From: Myrmaecium sp. VS I D KN 1
Taxonomy: Eukaryota > Ascomycota > Dothideomycetes > Valsariales > Valsariaceae
Length of the DNA stretch: 64,000 nucleotides
Reading direction: 5' to 3'
Assembly (NCBI GenBank): GCA_019775845.1
Contig: JADQAV010000008.1
Span: forward strand, 558,001-622,000
The notes under the pieces were generated by a model. It was not told the origin of the DNA, did no database searches, and saw only the letters and a list, made by a program, of their open reading frames with translations. Below, piece after piece: positions 25,587 to 36,554 of this stretch; positions within the stretch are counted from its first letter, which is position 1; every line of letters starts with the position of its first letter. The position numbers were made by a program, and so were the translations under genes.

Positions 25587-27004
25587 TTACCAAATGTCCT
25601 CCATCTCCAATTTCCCTAGCCAGTTCCTGCCAGTTTCCTTGATCTGCTCCCATCGTCGCGAAACCATGATCGCTTGATACTCGCTCAAACCCTGTTTCTC
25701 TTTGGCATTCCCTATCTTCTCGAGCGCCTCCTCACTTTCCACCACTAACTCGAGCAACAGCTGCTTCAGCTTTTCTTGCAGTCGTGGGTGGAAGGATGCG
25801 TGCAAATCACCCGTCCGTATGAGTTGCTCGACTTGTCGGGGATGCAAGGCCAGAGCGGCCAGTGCTACTCGCAGGCGATGAGAGTTCAACGGCGGTTCGA
25901 TCGGTAGTGGGAAGTCTGCGGCATAATGCGAAGCCTCCAAGGTCGCCCGGGCTTCTTCAAACAGCTTCGGGAGAATCAAGTGGTCGAGCCTCACATAATC
26001 ACTGCTGTTCGACTCTGGCACGAAGCCGTACTCTACTAAAAGCGTATCGTTGTCGTGGGCTCCATATGTCACATATAGCTCATCGCCCTTCTCTGGTATC
26101 GTCGGTCAGCGCCGCTTGCACAGTGATCTTGGTAGGAACTCACTAATATCTTTCTGGCAAGTCACAACATAGCCGTCTTTGGTTTGCGTGACTACGCACT
26201 GGACTTGTTAATGAGAGAACACCACGAGAAGGACGTCGTCTACTTACCCCATCATCAGAGTGGTTGAAATAATCCAAGAATGGGCTGAGGACGTATGTCC
26301 CGGTGGGTTTGGCCTGGAGTCGTTTGTGGTTCGTCATCGCTTGCTGGTGCTGCCAGTACATTGAGCGGGTGTTGACTATGAGCCAGTTGTACTCAAATGC
26401 AGATCTCAGATTGGGAGCCAGAACTCCCTTCACAGCGTTCCAATCCTCATGGAATTTCTCCAGTTGGGCGGCTAGGAGGGCTGTTGGGACATAAGATCAG
26501 TAACCGGCGATCAAGAGTATAGGTTCTTCAACCACTCACACTTGGTAGAGTCCGGGAGCAGTCGCTGAACGTCCGTGGACCATTTCAACGGCATCACTTG
26601 CTCGAAGTCCTGCACAGTAGGCCAGACATCTGACCACTGAGAGTAATCCCTCGTTCGGTTCAAGTTGTCAAAAGTCAGGTGCGCTGCAAGCTGTGCATGA
26701 GTGCTGGCAGTAGATGGAAGCCTTGGGTGGCCCGTCCATTCCGATATTGAAGATGTGAGCATAGCCGAAGGAGGAACCTGCACTATCTTGTCCCCTTTCT
26801 GATAATCTTAGTTAAATATCGTCGGGTGCGCATTTGCGCCCTGAGTAGAGCTCTTACCTTGATATCCTCGGTGGCATTAATGCCGATTCCCCGGTTGTTA
26901 AGCTGCATCGGCCTGACCCGTGGGTCTATGTAGACTCCTTGCTCCTTTGCCCATTGCGTAAACAGAATATGCTTCTCATCAGGAAGCTTCTGGTCATGTA
27001 GCAT
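25587..27004 (-). CDS. SET-domain protein lysine methyltransferase (SETD6/Rkm/LSMT-like)
   Basis: SET-domain methyltransferase of the split-SET class (Rubisco LSMT, SETD3/6, yeast Rkm), which uses S-adenosylmethionine to methylate lysines, usually in non-histone or ribosomal proteins. Five exons: 27004-26858, 26798-26540, 26480-26248, 26198-26144, 26092-25587; introns of 49-59 bp; 399 aa. The N-terminus has the [23 protein letters not shown] segment that opens the SET domain. A long inserted helical region follows, then the SET core with [11 protein letters not shown] (about 203-213; the family's NH(S/A) motif) and [10 protein letters not shown] containing the catalytic-end tyrosine. The C-terminal ~150 residues are helical, as in the LSMT substrate-binding domain. 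The start at 27004 is the first ATG. The exact substrate cannot be assigned. Confidence 0.85.
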
Positions 27005-27411
27005 GGTGTAGCTTTCGCCAGACAAGATGGTGACTGACGCCTTGAAGTTTGTGAAATAAGGAAAGTAAAAAAAAGAATCTCACGAGAACCCGATCCGAGT
27101 ACCGCGCCGTTACTGGGCAGAATTATTATCGTGAAAAGAAAGAATATTTGGAGTAGAGACTTGCGGATTAGGACTCAAGTTCTTTGGGTCGATCGTGTGA
27201 ATAGAGAGACTGCTTGCGTGCTTCGAAGATGGAAGCTTCAATGGAAAGGCCGATGGCCTTGCGGCCTGAAGCGACTGGAAAGCACAGCCTTATCGATAGG
27301 AGCAAGGCTCGACGCGTCCCTGGACCATCCGCGACGTCCTCATACTGTACTCGCACAACAGCATCCTTCCATCTATACTACATACATCACCACTCAGCTC
27401 TCGCCTTCCTT
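27005..27411. promoter_or_regulatory. Bidirectional promoter, SET methyltransferase / CENP-T
   Basis: 407 bp lie between the two divergent start codons. The half nearer the SET gene is A-rich (for example 27056-27075); the half nearer CENP-T has C/T-rich runs typical of a fungal transcription start region. No specific factor site is recognised. Confidence 0.5.
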
Positions 27412-29395
27412 ATGACGGAGCCAATGCCAAAGCGACAGCGCACAACGCCCCGAAGCTCCAATGCGAACGACTTCATAGCGCCCGCAGATACCCCATATTC
27501 CACGGTACGGCTACAAGACTCGAGAAGAGCACTGGCTCTACACTGGACAAACGCTGATCGTCCGCACAGCTTCGCCAGCTCAGCAGCGCGCTGAGGGTCA
27601 ATGCAACTCCGGGGTGGCAACGGGCCTCCAGCGCGGGGCCGACACCCGCCAACAGATACGGCAATCGAACGCCAGTGACCGTGTCGCGGACACCACGAGA
27701 TGGGAGAGCGCGGCAAACACCTCGTCGAGGCGCTCCGACCACGCCGCACGCGATCAGGGCGCTTCAGCAGCGGCGCATTGCTGCGCTTACTCCTGGACAG
27801 AATAGGAGGCGAAGCGGGCGCATGCAGAGGGAGACGCCCAGGGACATACTGCGGAACCTGAGTAGAGGTGTGTATGCATCTACGTTCAGAGAATCTCTAC
27901 TCCCGCAAGAGACCCATACCGCTACAGACCAGTTTGCTAAGTGCGCCGACCACAGTCCTCGCGCGCAATACCCAACCAGTGGAGCCATCTCCCCCACCGC
28001 CGTCTACCAAACCCAAACGCAACGCTGCATACGACGATTTCGAGGATGAACCTGAACTCCAGCCCCCGCGCCTCTCCATGGCCCTTGATGAGGACGACGA
28101 TGATAGCTTTGGCATAGCGCCGCCGCGTCTGTCGCTGGCCCCCGAGGAGATGGAGCAGGACTTGACGATGCACTCGATGGAGGCCGGACGACGCGCGGTG
28201 TCGGAAGATCCCCAACTTTCTCGACGGTATAGCGAGCGCTTTGCGGAACTGAACGAGCTGGGAGAGCTGGACAATGGCTTCGAGATTGACGGGACCTTCA
28301 TCAGGATGAGAGGTGAGGAGGAAGAGGAAGAGATGCCGGAAGAAGAGGACGATGAGGATGAGCTTGGTGGAGAGTATGTTTTTCTGCTCAAATTATCGTT
28401 AGACAAGATCACTAACATGTCACAGCGAAACGGGAACCCTTCGGGAGTTTTTGCGCCGGCGGCAGAGTCGACAGAGCGACTTGGGGATTATGGGCGACGG
28501 TGACGAGACTGACACCGAACCCACGTTTAGATTCACGATCCCGCAAAGATTGGAGCGCCGGTCCCTGGTGCAGCAAGCAGCCGAAGAAGATGCGCAGCCT
28601 GATGTGGACGGGGACGACGAGGTGGATGTGACGGAAGATCACGATGAGCAACCACCTTTGCCGGGCCCTGATGACGATACGGATGAAGACGAAGAGCAAC
28701 CATTCGAGGCGGAAGTCGACGAGGCGGAAGTCGATCTCGAAGATGAAGAAGACATAGAAGTCGAAGATCCGACGCAGGCGGAACTTCGTCAAGACTCCGT
28801 CACACGTCACCTCAGCCCCGGGGCTAGCATCCCGACAAAATCCAAGAAAACATCGCGTCGGAAGCTCAGAAAGTCCCGCTTCGGGATCGAGTACCCGCCC
28901 CTCCCCGCGGCAACCGTCCGGCGTCTCGCCACCACGTTCGCGCGGCAGCAAGGCGCCGCCAGCGCGAGGATCAACAAGGAGACGCTCGAGGCCATCATGG
29001 ACGCGTCCGAGCTGTTCTTCGAGCAGATCGCCGAGGACCTCGCCAGCTACGCCGATCACGCGGGTCGGAAGCGGATCGAAGAAGCGGATGTGTCTGCTTT
29101 GATGTCCAGGTATGTTGTTGTTCATTTCATCTTGTGCCATGTTCTCTACCTTACGAATGCCTTGACGCCCCATGTATATGTACATATATATAATACAGCT
29201 TGGTTCCTCCTACTAACGGCCTGTTATAGACAAAGGATGATCAATCAAAACGCGACGCCGTTCTCGCTGGCGCAGAAGTATCTCCCGCGGGAGCTACTCC
29301 AAGAGATCCGCATGCCACCGCCATCCAAGCTGAAGAAGTCCGCCAAGAGGAGAAGGATGGCCACGATCGCGGAGGAGGAAGAGGAAGAGGAGTGA
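27412..29395 (+). CDS. cenp-T: Kinetochore protein CENP-T (Cnn1/Cnp20 homologue)
   Basis: Inner-kinetochore histone-fold protein that links centromeric chromatin to the Ndc80 and Mis12 complexes. Exons: 27412-27504, 27570-27869, 27928-28373, 28426-29109, 29230-29395; introns of 65, 58, 52 and 120 bp; 562 aa. The N-terminal part (about 30-130) is basic with TPHAIRALQQRRIAALTPG and a downstream TPRDILRNLSRG stretch, resembling the outer-kinetochore recruiting region with potential CDK (TP) sites. The middle is extremely acidic (many E/D runs). The C-terminal histone fold starts at FGIEYPPLP (about 432) and runs through NKETLEAIMDASELFFEQI and a helix ending ADVSALMSR. After the last splice comes TPFSLAQKYLPRELLQEI, the CENP-T family extension. 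The donor of intron 2 (27870) is the choice that keeps the frame. The call is firm. Confidence 0.88.
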
Positions 29396-29534
29396 TGCGG
29401 AGGATGTTCTTCGGTGGTGGCGACGCGACATGGACGAGGCACGTGAATGATGATACCCAGACGCATTTGTTTTCGAATCAATCTTTCTTGCCCATCCAAC
29501 CAAAGATGGGCACAGTCGCTTTTTTTCTTCGCCT

Positions 29535-30709
29535 CTACCATTGCTGGCTGTGACGGATGCGTTTCTGGATGCCGGAAGCGGGCTTCTTGACCACCATCCA
29601 CAACATGATGGTGGTGAAACCGGCAAGGGCGTACCTATGGAAGCATTCTTAGCCATCTTGCCCCAGCATGAGTGCAACGCTCTGAGATCATGAAACCTAC
29701 CATGTGAAAATGTATTGCGTATGATTGTTGCGGAGATTCACCTCCGGAGCTCGTCCGATCGGGATGCCCTTATCCTCGCGCCTATATGATTCGAGCAGGT
29801 CGGGCTCTGTACGAGGAAAAAAAAGGGGGGTGCGGTCAGCCAAACAAAGCGTAGCGACGCAGGAGGTGAGTAGGCGCATACTCATAGTCTCTTCCATCCA
29901 CACCGGCACGCTGCCCGTCCACTTGGCCATCTGCTCCACATCCGGGAAGTACCAGGTCCCTCCCTGGGGATCGTTCTCGGGCGTGAAGAAGTTCTTCTTC
30001 CAGGGGACGCGGAGCAGGCCCTTGGCGGTGACCTCGCCGCGCGGCAGCGCCTCCTCGTTGTCCCGGGCCCGCTGATCCTTCTTCGCCTTCGGGATCCAGC
30101 CGCGGCAGACGAGGATCTTGTCGCCGCCCGCGCGCTCGAGCGGGGTGATGACCAGGTAGCCGTCGTCCCCGTCCCGCAGCCGGGGCCCGATCAGCATCTC
30201 CTGGTCGTGGCGGAAGGTGCCGGTGGCGTAGACGCGGCGGTAGTCGAAGTCGGCCACGGCGGTCGGGTCGATGCGCGGCGGCAGCGGGAGCGGGTCGCGG
30301 ATCAGCCGGTCTTCGAACTTGGCGATCAGGTCCGTCTTCCAGCCCAGCCGTTGCACTTGCCAGGTCCCGAGGCAGAAGGCGGTGATGGGAATCAGCGCTG
30401 ATGGAGACAGTTAGCTCTGAGCGAGGCGAAGGCGGATGAGACCGCGGAAGGTGTGTTACCCAGGACGATCAGGCCGGGGCCATGCTTGCGTCTTGACCGT
30501 ACCATCGGCGTCGGTTGGTCGACTAGGGATATGAAGTTGGGGTCGTCGGCGGGCTGGTGGTCCTGGTGGTTGAAGCGGCGCTGTTGGAAGAAGCGCTGCT
30601 GGCGGAGGCAGTGCGTGGTGTTGGGTCTAGTACGCGGAGCCGCCGGGCGAACGCCATTGCGCAGTGTGAGCTGGACGAGCTGCCGCAGCACGCTCGTGGA
30701 GGAATTCAT
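29535..30709 (-). CDS. shy1: Surf1/Shy1 cytochrome c oxidase assembly factor
   Basis: Mitochondrial inner-membrane SURF1-family protein that assists haem a insertion into and early assembly of Cox1 of complex IV. Exons: 30709-30460, 30397-29882, 29806-29701, 29634-29535; introns of 62, 75 and 66 bp; 323 aa. The first ~45 residues are Arg/Gln-rich with no acids, a presequence. TM1 is near 78-96 (LIVLALIPITAFCLGTWQVQRL; the GTWQ(V/L)QR motif is diagnostic). The intermembrane-space domain carries the YRRVYATGTF, RGWIP and GTWYFPDVEQMA motifs. NNHTQYIFTWYALAG leads into TM2 (about 292-307), and the protein ends with a short KK-rich tail. It is divergent from vma22 with only 166 bp between starts. 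An upstream in-frame ATG exists (30820) but would lengthen the presequence implausibly. Confidence 0.92.
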
Positions 30710-30875
30710 CGTCGGGTTGGGGATATGTGGGGATGGATAATGTTTGAAGAAGCTCGGGATGCAATCGTTCCCCGAGAAATGGTCCGAGCGTAGGGCTGAA
30801 GGGGCTCGACGGTGGACCATGTCGGCACGTCATCCCACCACCTCCCACGATCTTCCAGTGCACTCTCGAGGGAAC
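30710..30875. promoter_or_regulatory. Bidirectional promoter, shy1 / vma22
   Basis: Only 166 bp separate the divergent start codons, so both genes' core promoters and 5' UTRs must share or overlap here. No TATA box or specific site is obvious. Confidence 0.5.
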
Positions 30876-31707
30876 ATGGCCGAGACACTGCCCGCGCCGG
30901 TTGAGGCACGAAAGACCTCCGCGTCTGGCCATGCTGCGCTCTTCGCGAACTTGGACCATCTCCTTGAGCAGTACCTCGAGCTCCTGGACGCATACACAGC
31001 GGCTCGGGCAGAGCTCTCCGCACAGCTGTCATCGGTGAGAGGGACCAAGCGCTCTCTGAGGGAAATCACAGTGCTGATATCGCCATACTACACAGGGATA
31101 CCTTGCGCTTGCTCGAGCGAACTTCAATGCCCGATCCCATGGCCGGTATGGGCAGGATTACTACGATGAGAGGATGAAAGCTTCTCGTAAAGTGTACGCT
31201 GTCAATCCAAGAACTGAACCCTCCCCGGTCAGCAATTGACGATTCCTGTGTAGAAATATAGTCGAGGATGATGGGAAGATCTCCTATCAGGTCACACACA
31301 CAACACTATCCGACCCACCATCGGAGCCGTTTGACGAAAAACCCACGAAGTTAGTGGATAACAGCGGTGATTTTCCGGAGGAAAAAGGAGAAGGCCCCGG
31401 AGACTTGGGTATATCAGACCTTTCGCTGGGGGAGGAGCGCGGCACACCAGAACATAAGGCCCCCAGCGCGACCGGGGACAGTGCAGAGCCGTCAAACCCG
31501 ATGGATCCCATCAAGTGGTTCGGCATCCTCGTACCACAGAGCCTGCGAACCGCGCAATCTCAGTTCAGCAAGGCCGTGGACGGGCCGGTGCCGCAGCTCT
31601 GCAAGATCATCCAAGAGATGCGACAATTGGAGATTGAGATTGGAAGGGCGAGGAAGGCGATTCGGAAGGCGGAAGGTATACACGGGCGAACTGGTGGAGG
31701 AGTCTAG
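30876..31707 (+). CDS. vma22: V-ATPase assembly factor Vma22 (CCDC115-like)
   Basis: Endoplasmic-reticulum-associated factor for assembly of the V-ATPase Vo sector (yeast Vma22, human CCDC115). Exons: 30876-31034, 31096-31193, 31254-31707, with introns of 61 and 60 bp; 236 aa. An N-terminal coiled-coil (FANLDHLLEQYLELLDAYT, then more heptad-like leucines) is followed by an ARANF segment with a QDYYDERM stretch, an acidic low-complexity middle, and the diagnostic C-terminal block DPIKWFGILVPQSLRTAQ followed by a final coiled-coil (IIQEMRQLEIEIGRARKAI). Family members end shortly after this block, so the stop at 31707 is sensible. A GT donor at 31676 could extend the protein by splicing to the open frame downstream, but the acceptor is poor. 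Confidence 0.8.
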
Positions 31708-32898
31708 GGCCCGGGGATTAGTCCAGCCGCAGTATATTTGCTGTAAGCCCACGACTGATACCGGAAACCGTCGGTAAGACGTGGCAAGAACACATTAGCG
31801 ATCTACTGTTATATGTCGGGACTATGCGTGATGTGGTCGAGCATGTCGTTTCCAGGCTGTATGGAGTAGGGAAGAAGGGCATCGAGTGGCAGACATTTTG
31901 GACACAATTCGCTTCCATGTTTCGGCAAAACAATATCACGCGAGGAACATTAGAGAAGCCCTGAGACGCTAAAGACTTAAGGATGAATACCAAGTGGAAC
32001 CGGCGGAAAGAAAGATAGAGAGGTCAATCGACAGTACACCGTCGTCCAGCTTTGTCTAGCTATGCTCATGAGGTGATCCATGATTTCTGTGAATCCTGCC
32101 TCAAGCTGAGACGTGGGAAGAGGAGAACGTTACGCCAGAATAAGAGCAGGATCTACGTTCTCCGAAAAAATATCTTTGACCGAAGACGACGACGACTTGG
32201 GACGATGTACATAAGCGCTCGCGCAGCAAGCCTCAAATCCCATACAAATACGCGCGATAGCCGCCCTCGTTCAACGATGAGAAAACATCATCCAACGGAT
32301 GCCGACCATCCCCGATCCCCGATCCTCCGGAACCCTCCCCCAGGGCTTCGTTTTCCCCGCCCCCGCACCGTTACGCGCGCTTTCCCCCAAAATCGAGCGA
32401 GATCTCATAGCCGCGGTCGTTCGACGGTGGCGGAGGGGTCGTGCCGATATTACCCCATTTGCTTGGATGCGGCTCGCTCATTGGATGGGGTGGGATGGGA
32501 GGGGGAGTACAACGGCTGTTGTGTTGCAACTTGCCAGCCTTACCCGCTTCGCCGCGTCTCGCCTCGCCTCGCCTCGTCTCGCGTGGCTGGGGGATAAAGA
32601 GACGTGCATGCATGCATGTTTGTGTCACGTTGCCGCTGGACTGGCGATGTTAGGAGTACGGGACGCGGGTGGGTGGTGACAGATATGTTTTCTCTTGTCT
32701 CATTCTTTCTCACGGCGTGTATGTACATCTCTGTCTATCGTATCTTTGTTCTTCTTATTCGAGTACTGCCTGATACTCCTCTCCCCTCCCCATCAGCCTA
32801 TCAACACCGCCGTCTCTGCGACTCTCGCGCTGCACGCAGCCTCTCCTCCTCGCTCGAGCCGCCCTCCTTTGCCACCGCAGCACAGTAGACGCCCGGCG
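31708..32898. other. Convergent intergenic region with an orphan open frame
   Basis: This region lies between the 3' ends of vma22 (plus) and the Gln/Pro-rich gene (minus). An 81-codon plus-strand frame without ATG at its start (31722-31964) looks protein-like (for example GTMRDVVEHVVSRLYGVGKK) but matches nothing I know. A short CTCGC-type tandem repeat lies at 32555-32583. The rest shows nothing I can support. Confidence 0.4.
32555..32583. repeat. Pentanucleotide repeat (CCTCG)
   Basis: About five tandem units of tctcg/cctcg lie in the convergent intergenic region next to an imperfect gcatgcatgcat palindrome near 32606. A short microsatellite. Confidence 0.7.
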
Positions 32899-35004
32899 CT
32901 AGGATTTCGGGCTCGGGCGTGGCGGCGGGGGCATCGCCTGCCGCTGGTGCAGGAACTGCTGCAAGTCGACTTCCCCCTGTTGCGGCAAGCAAACATACCC
33001 GCCGACGAACTGCTGCTGCTGCTGTTGCTGCTGGGAGGGACTCACGTGAGGGCCTACAGGGCCATGGTAGCCACGGAACTGGCCATCGGGCGACGCCATC
33101 TGACCACCGAGCGGACGTGGCGAGGGCGCGGGCGCGGGCGGCGACACGCTTGTCGTCGGAGTCCGGGACGAGGCGGTCGTCGCAGTCATTGCCGGATGCA
33201 CGTTGCCGTGCATGCTAGCTGTGAAGAGAGAGGCCTGCGGATGCGGCGCGCCTGCGCTCTGGCATGGATGGGTGGCGTCGCGCGTGTCCTCGTTTCTCCG
33301 AAGGCGCTTTGGGCTGGGCGTCGCCGGTGACAAGAGGTCTTTGGGCTCCATTTGCGCCTGTAGGGGCGAGGAGTGCCTCTTCCGCTTGGGTGCTGGGCTC
33401 TGCGCGGTCGTCTCTATACCCGTTGCCGGGAGCTGTGGCGATGACGTTGGCGATGGGGCGGGGGGCTGCTGCTGCTGCCGTTGTAGCTGTGCATGCTGCC
33501 GTTGAATCTCAGCGAGTTGTTGTAGCGTGGCTTGGTAGTTCGGATGCAGGTTTAGTGGAGATGCGTTCGCGAAGGAGGGAGATGCTCTAGCCTGGTTGGC
33601 TGGACTGGCTTCATTGGTTTTCGTGGTCGAGGGGGATAGTCGAAGGAGCCCTTGAGCTTCGGTGACCGCAAGGTAAGACGGGGATCCTTGCGGAGGCATC
33701 TGCTGAGGTGGTGAAGGCGTGAAAGGCTGCTTAGTAGGTACGTGGATACCTTGACCGCTTGACCCGTTTGACTGCATCGTGCCCACGCCTGCAGTTACGT
33801 TGCCATTCAGAGGCGGCTGAATAGGCTCACGGCTCGTGGTAGAAGCTTGTACACCTTGCGGAGGAGTCACATTAGGAGCAGTGAGGCCAGGGCTTTGGTG
33901 TGACTGAGGAGGGTGAACAGGCCCCTTTGCCTGTACCGGTGTCGTTACAGAAGAAGCCGGGATTGCGGTGGCCTGTCCCGCCGCATTTACTTTCTTCTGA
34001 CTTGGGGATGTCTTCCTCTGCCCGCTCTGCTTGTTAGCGGGAGACTTAGTAGTTTGTGTATTCCCTTCCTTTCGTACGGACGAAGGATTGTTGTGAGCGC
34101 TGGCATCGTTGGTCTGAGGATTGACATGATTGAAAGGCGGTTGCACTTGGTGCTGTTCGATCTGTCCACGGCTTGCAACCCACCCATGTGGCGGGTTCGC
34201 GACATTGGTTGAGCTTGTAGGCGTAGCCGTCTTTGTAGTGCTTGAAATAACGTATGCCGCACGCTGCACAGGATTTGCGGGCAGGCTCGGCTTCTGCGCT
34301 TGACCGATAAGGTACTCCATCGACGCTCGCACGGTACGCGGTTTGTAAATCAGCATGTCGATGTTGCCCGTCATGACGGCCTCTCTCGCTGCGGTGAACT
34401 GACGCAGGAGGATGTGGATCTGCTCGATTCGAGCCTGCGGACCGTCCTTCAGATCCTCGGGCGAAACCACTCCCTCGTCCTGTTCGACGGTGATCTTGGT
34501 GCCGTGCTCGTACAGATTGAGGACCTCCGCCACGAGGTGCCAGCAGCTGGCTTCGATGCGTTCTTCGTCGTACCAGGCGCCGGTGATCCACCTCGCCGTG
34601 CCGACGTTGTTCCCAAGGTCCATGACAAGACGCTTACTGATCATCGAGTCATACAACGCATGGACGATCGCCTCTCTGTGTTCGTCGACCTCGCGAATGC
34701 CCACGGTCAAGGGCGTCAGTCCTGGAATCCGCCGACGGGCCTGGGCGAATCGACCGCCGCGATACCAATCGAACCGGGCTCCGAACGGTTTGTACTCCGC
34801 CGTCCGCGTCCGATCGGAGGAATTCTGGCGAGATGAGCGCAGACCGGCCGACTGCCATGCGCAATCCGTTGCCGTTGCCGCATCGGAACCGGTATGGTCC
34901 TTCTGAGCTGCCAGCAGCTCGTCGACGGATGTCTTGATTGCCGGCAACGGACAGAAGGTTTTGACGTACAGATCGAGCCACAAGTGATCGGTGTGGAGCG
35001 CCAT
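32899..35004 (-). CDS. Gln/Pro/Ser-rich protein of unknown function
   Basis: Not recognised. One long uninterrupted frame: 701 aa from the first ATG at 35004. The N-terminal ~260 residues look globular, with a repeated W/D/Y pattern (LWLDLYVKTFCPLP, FDWYRGGRFAQARRRIPG, a helical HALYDSMISKRLVMDLGNN and RWITGAWYDEERIEASCWHLV). The C-terminal ~440 residues are low complexity: Thr/Ser/Pro-rich, then a poly-Gln segment (HAQLQRQQQQPPAP) and a second Q-run near the end, typical of intrinsically disordered transcription or chromatin factors. No zinc finger, homeodomain or kinase motif is visible. The same frame stays open without an ATG for about 240 bp upstream (to about 35250) and still reads as protein-like, so an upstream exon may be missing from this model. 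Confidence 0.7.
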   Translation of the reverse strand: MALHTDHLWLDLYVKTFCPLPAIKTSVDELLAAQKDHTGSDAATATDCAWQSAGLRSSRQNSSDRTRTAEYKPFGARFDWYRGGRFAQARRRIPGLTPLTVGIREVDEHREAIVHALYDSMISKRLVMDLGNNVGTARWITGAWYDEERIEASCWHLVAEVLNLYEHGTKITVEQDEGVVSPEDLKDGPQARIEQIHILLRQFTAAREAVMTGNIDMLIYKPRTVRASMEYLIGQAQKPSLPANPVQRAAYVISSTTKTATPTSSTNVANPPHGWVASRGQIEQHQVQPPFNHVNPQTNDASAHNNPSSVRKEGNTQTTKSPANKQSGQRKTSPSQKKVNAAGQATAIPASSVTTPVQAKGPVHPPQSHQSPGLTAPNVTPPQGVQASTTSREPIQPPLNGNVTAGVGTMQSNGSSGQGIHVPTKQPFTPSPPQQMPPQGSPSYLAVTEAQGLLRLSPSTTKTNEASPANQARASPSFANASPLNLHPNYQATLQQLAEIQRQHAQLQRQQQQPPAPSPTSSPQLPATGIETTAQSPAPKRKRHSSPLQAQMEPKDLLSPATPSPKRLRRNEDTRDATHPCQSAGAPHPQASLFTASMHGNVHPAMTATTASSRTPTTSVSPPAPAPSPRPLGGQMASPDGQFRGYHGPVGPHVSPSQQQQQQQQFVGGYVCLPQQGEVDLQQFLHQRQAMPPPPRPSPKS

Positions 35005-36554
35005 GGCAACACGTTGGTTGCAAATACGTTCGTGACAACGTGGTTCTTGTACGACACGAGAAACAAAGTCTATGGCTCCCTGCGTGTATAGGTGCGTCGG
35101 TGAATAGGCGAGTGTGTCTAACACAGTCGAAAAAGGTTGGTTGAAGTCTCGGGTGAAGCAAGTGACACTTTGAGTGGTAAGGTCCCGAAAGAGAGTGAGA
35201 AAGTGGTTGTAGGAAGAGTGTCGTTGGTAGCGTTGGTGGTCTGTCGTTTAATCTTGGGCGTCCCGTTTGCTGCATGGACGCGAGCGTTGGTCGTATAGCT
35301 TAAATACAATCGGAACCGTTGCTAAAATGACATGTGACAGATAACCGTTGTTCCTCGCAAACGGTGCTCGAGCGCTCGATGCGAGGTCTTGCCCATTCGA
35401 TGTGCACCTGGAAATCTGTGACAGTTAGAGATGTCCCTGATCAAAACAAGTTGCACAGTTTGGGACCAATACCACGGTAGTCTATAGCCGTACCTCTTCC
35501 TCTAAATGGTCCAAGGCCATATCCTAGCCCTTGAGACCATATTCAGCCACTACGTTGCTATCTTCACCTGCCCGCTTCCGTGCCTCAGGCCCATATCAAC
35601 GTGAAAATGATGAATAGCTACGGTAGCAAAGTCTGCTGCGTGAGACTATCAAGATCAGTAAGACGCTCATGAAGAGAGTAAACAGTCCGACAAATGAAGC
35701 CGCACCGCCAGCTGTGCATAGATCGTAGATCTAACAGACACTTAGTCACCGCGAATGTGCGAAAGGAGGCCGGGAAGAAATTTCCAGGATGAAGAGGATC
35801 TAAACCAAGGAAGGAGACAGATAGACAAAGACAAAAGAAGTAAAAATCAAGATTCAGCCTGGTGTGAAGGAAGTATGGACGGATGCATCCTACTCAGCAT
35901 CGACACCTACCTGCCTACCCACATACGCACCGAACATACTGTACTTACTACTCCAACCATTTCCCATCACAAGCAAGCATGCTAGATAGCCAGCTCCGGG
36001 CAAAGCCAAGAAAGGAGGATCAACGACAGTGCAACGCAAGGAATATGAAAAAAAAAGAAGAAATGCTTGAAGTGCGTACGGACTAAAAAAAGGGGTGTTA
36101 AGGTGAGCTCCTATGGTAATGGTATAAGAGAGAAGACATACAACGAAAACGATGGGGCGTACCATGAACGAGCAGCAGGAAAGTATGGAAGAAAGGAAGA
36201 GGACACCTCAGATCCCAAAAGAAACAAAAGAAAACCGAAGGTACAATAACGTCTGAATACCCTCTCCGGGGAACGGATAGATGATCGACGGAGCATAATA
36301 TGAGACAGGTGTGGTACTGATAGTGACACTGGTCTTGGAAGCAGGAAAGGGAGGGAGGGGGGCACCAGAAGATCTTTCTCTTGAGTGACGGATAAAGAAA
36401 GATATGACACATCTCGAACAGTTGTCGAAGCAGGCACAAAAACCAGTGAGCACCCCTCAAGCACCCCCTGAGTCATGAATAGAAGAAAATGAAGAGTAAA
36501 GAAGAAAGAAGACGAAGCACGGTTAGCCATGTCTCCGAGACCCCATTCCTCCTT
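35005..36554. other. Intergenic region, about 1.5 kb
   Basis: This region is upstream of the Gln/Pro-rich gene and downstream of the RING gene, both minus. 35005-35250 is probably coding or 5' leader of the former. Beyond that the sequence is AT-richer, with A/G-rich runs on the plus strand (36030-36070, 36170-36240). I see nothing else supportable. Confidence 0.4.
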
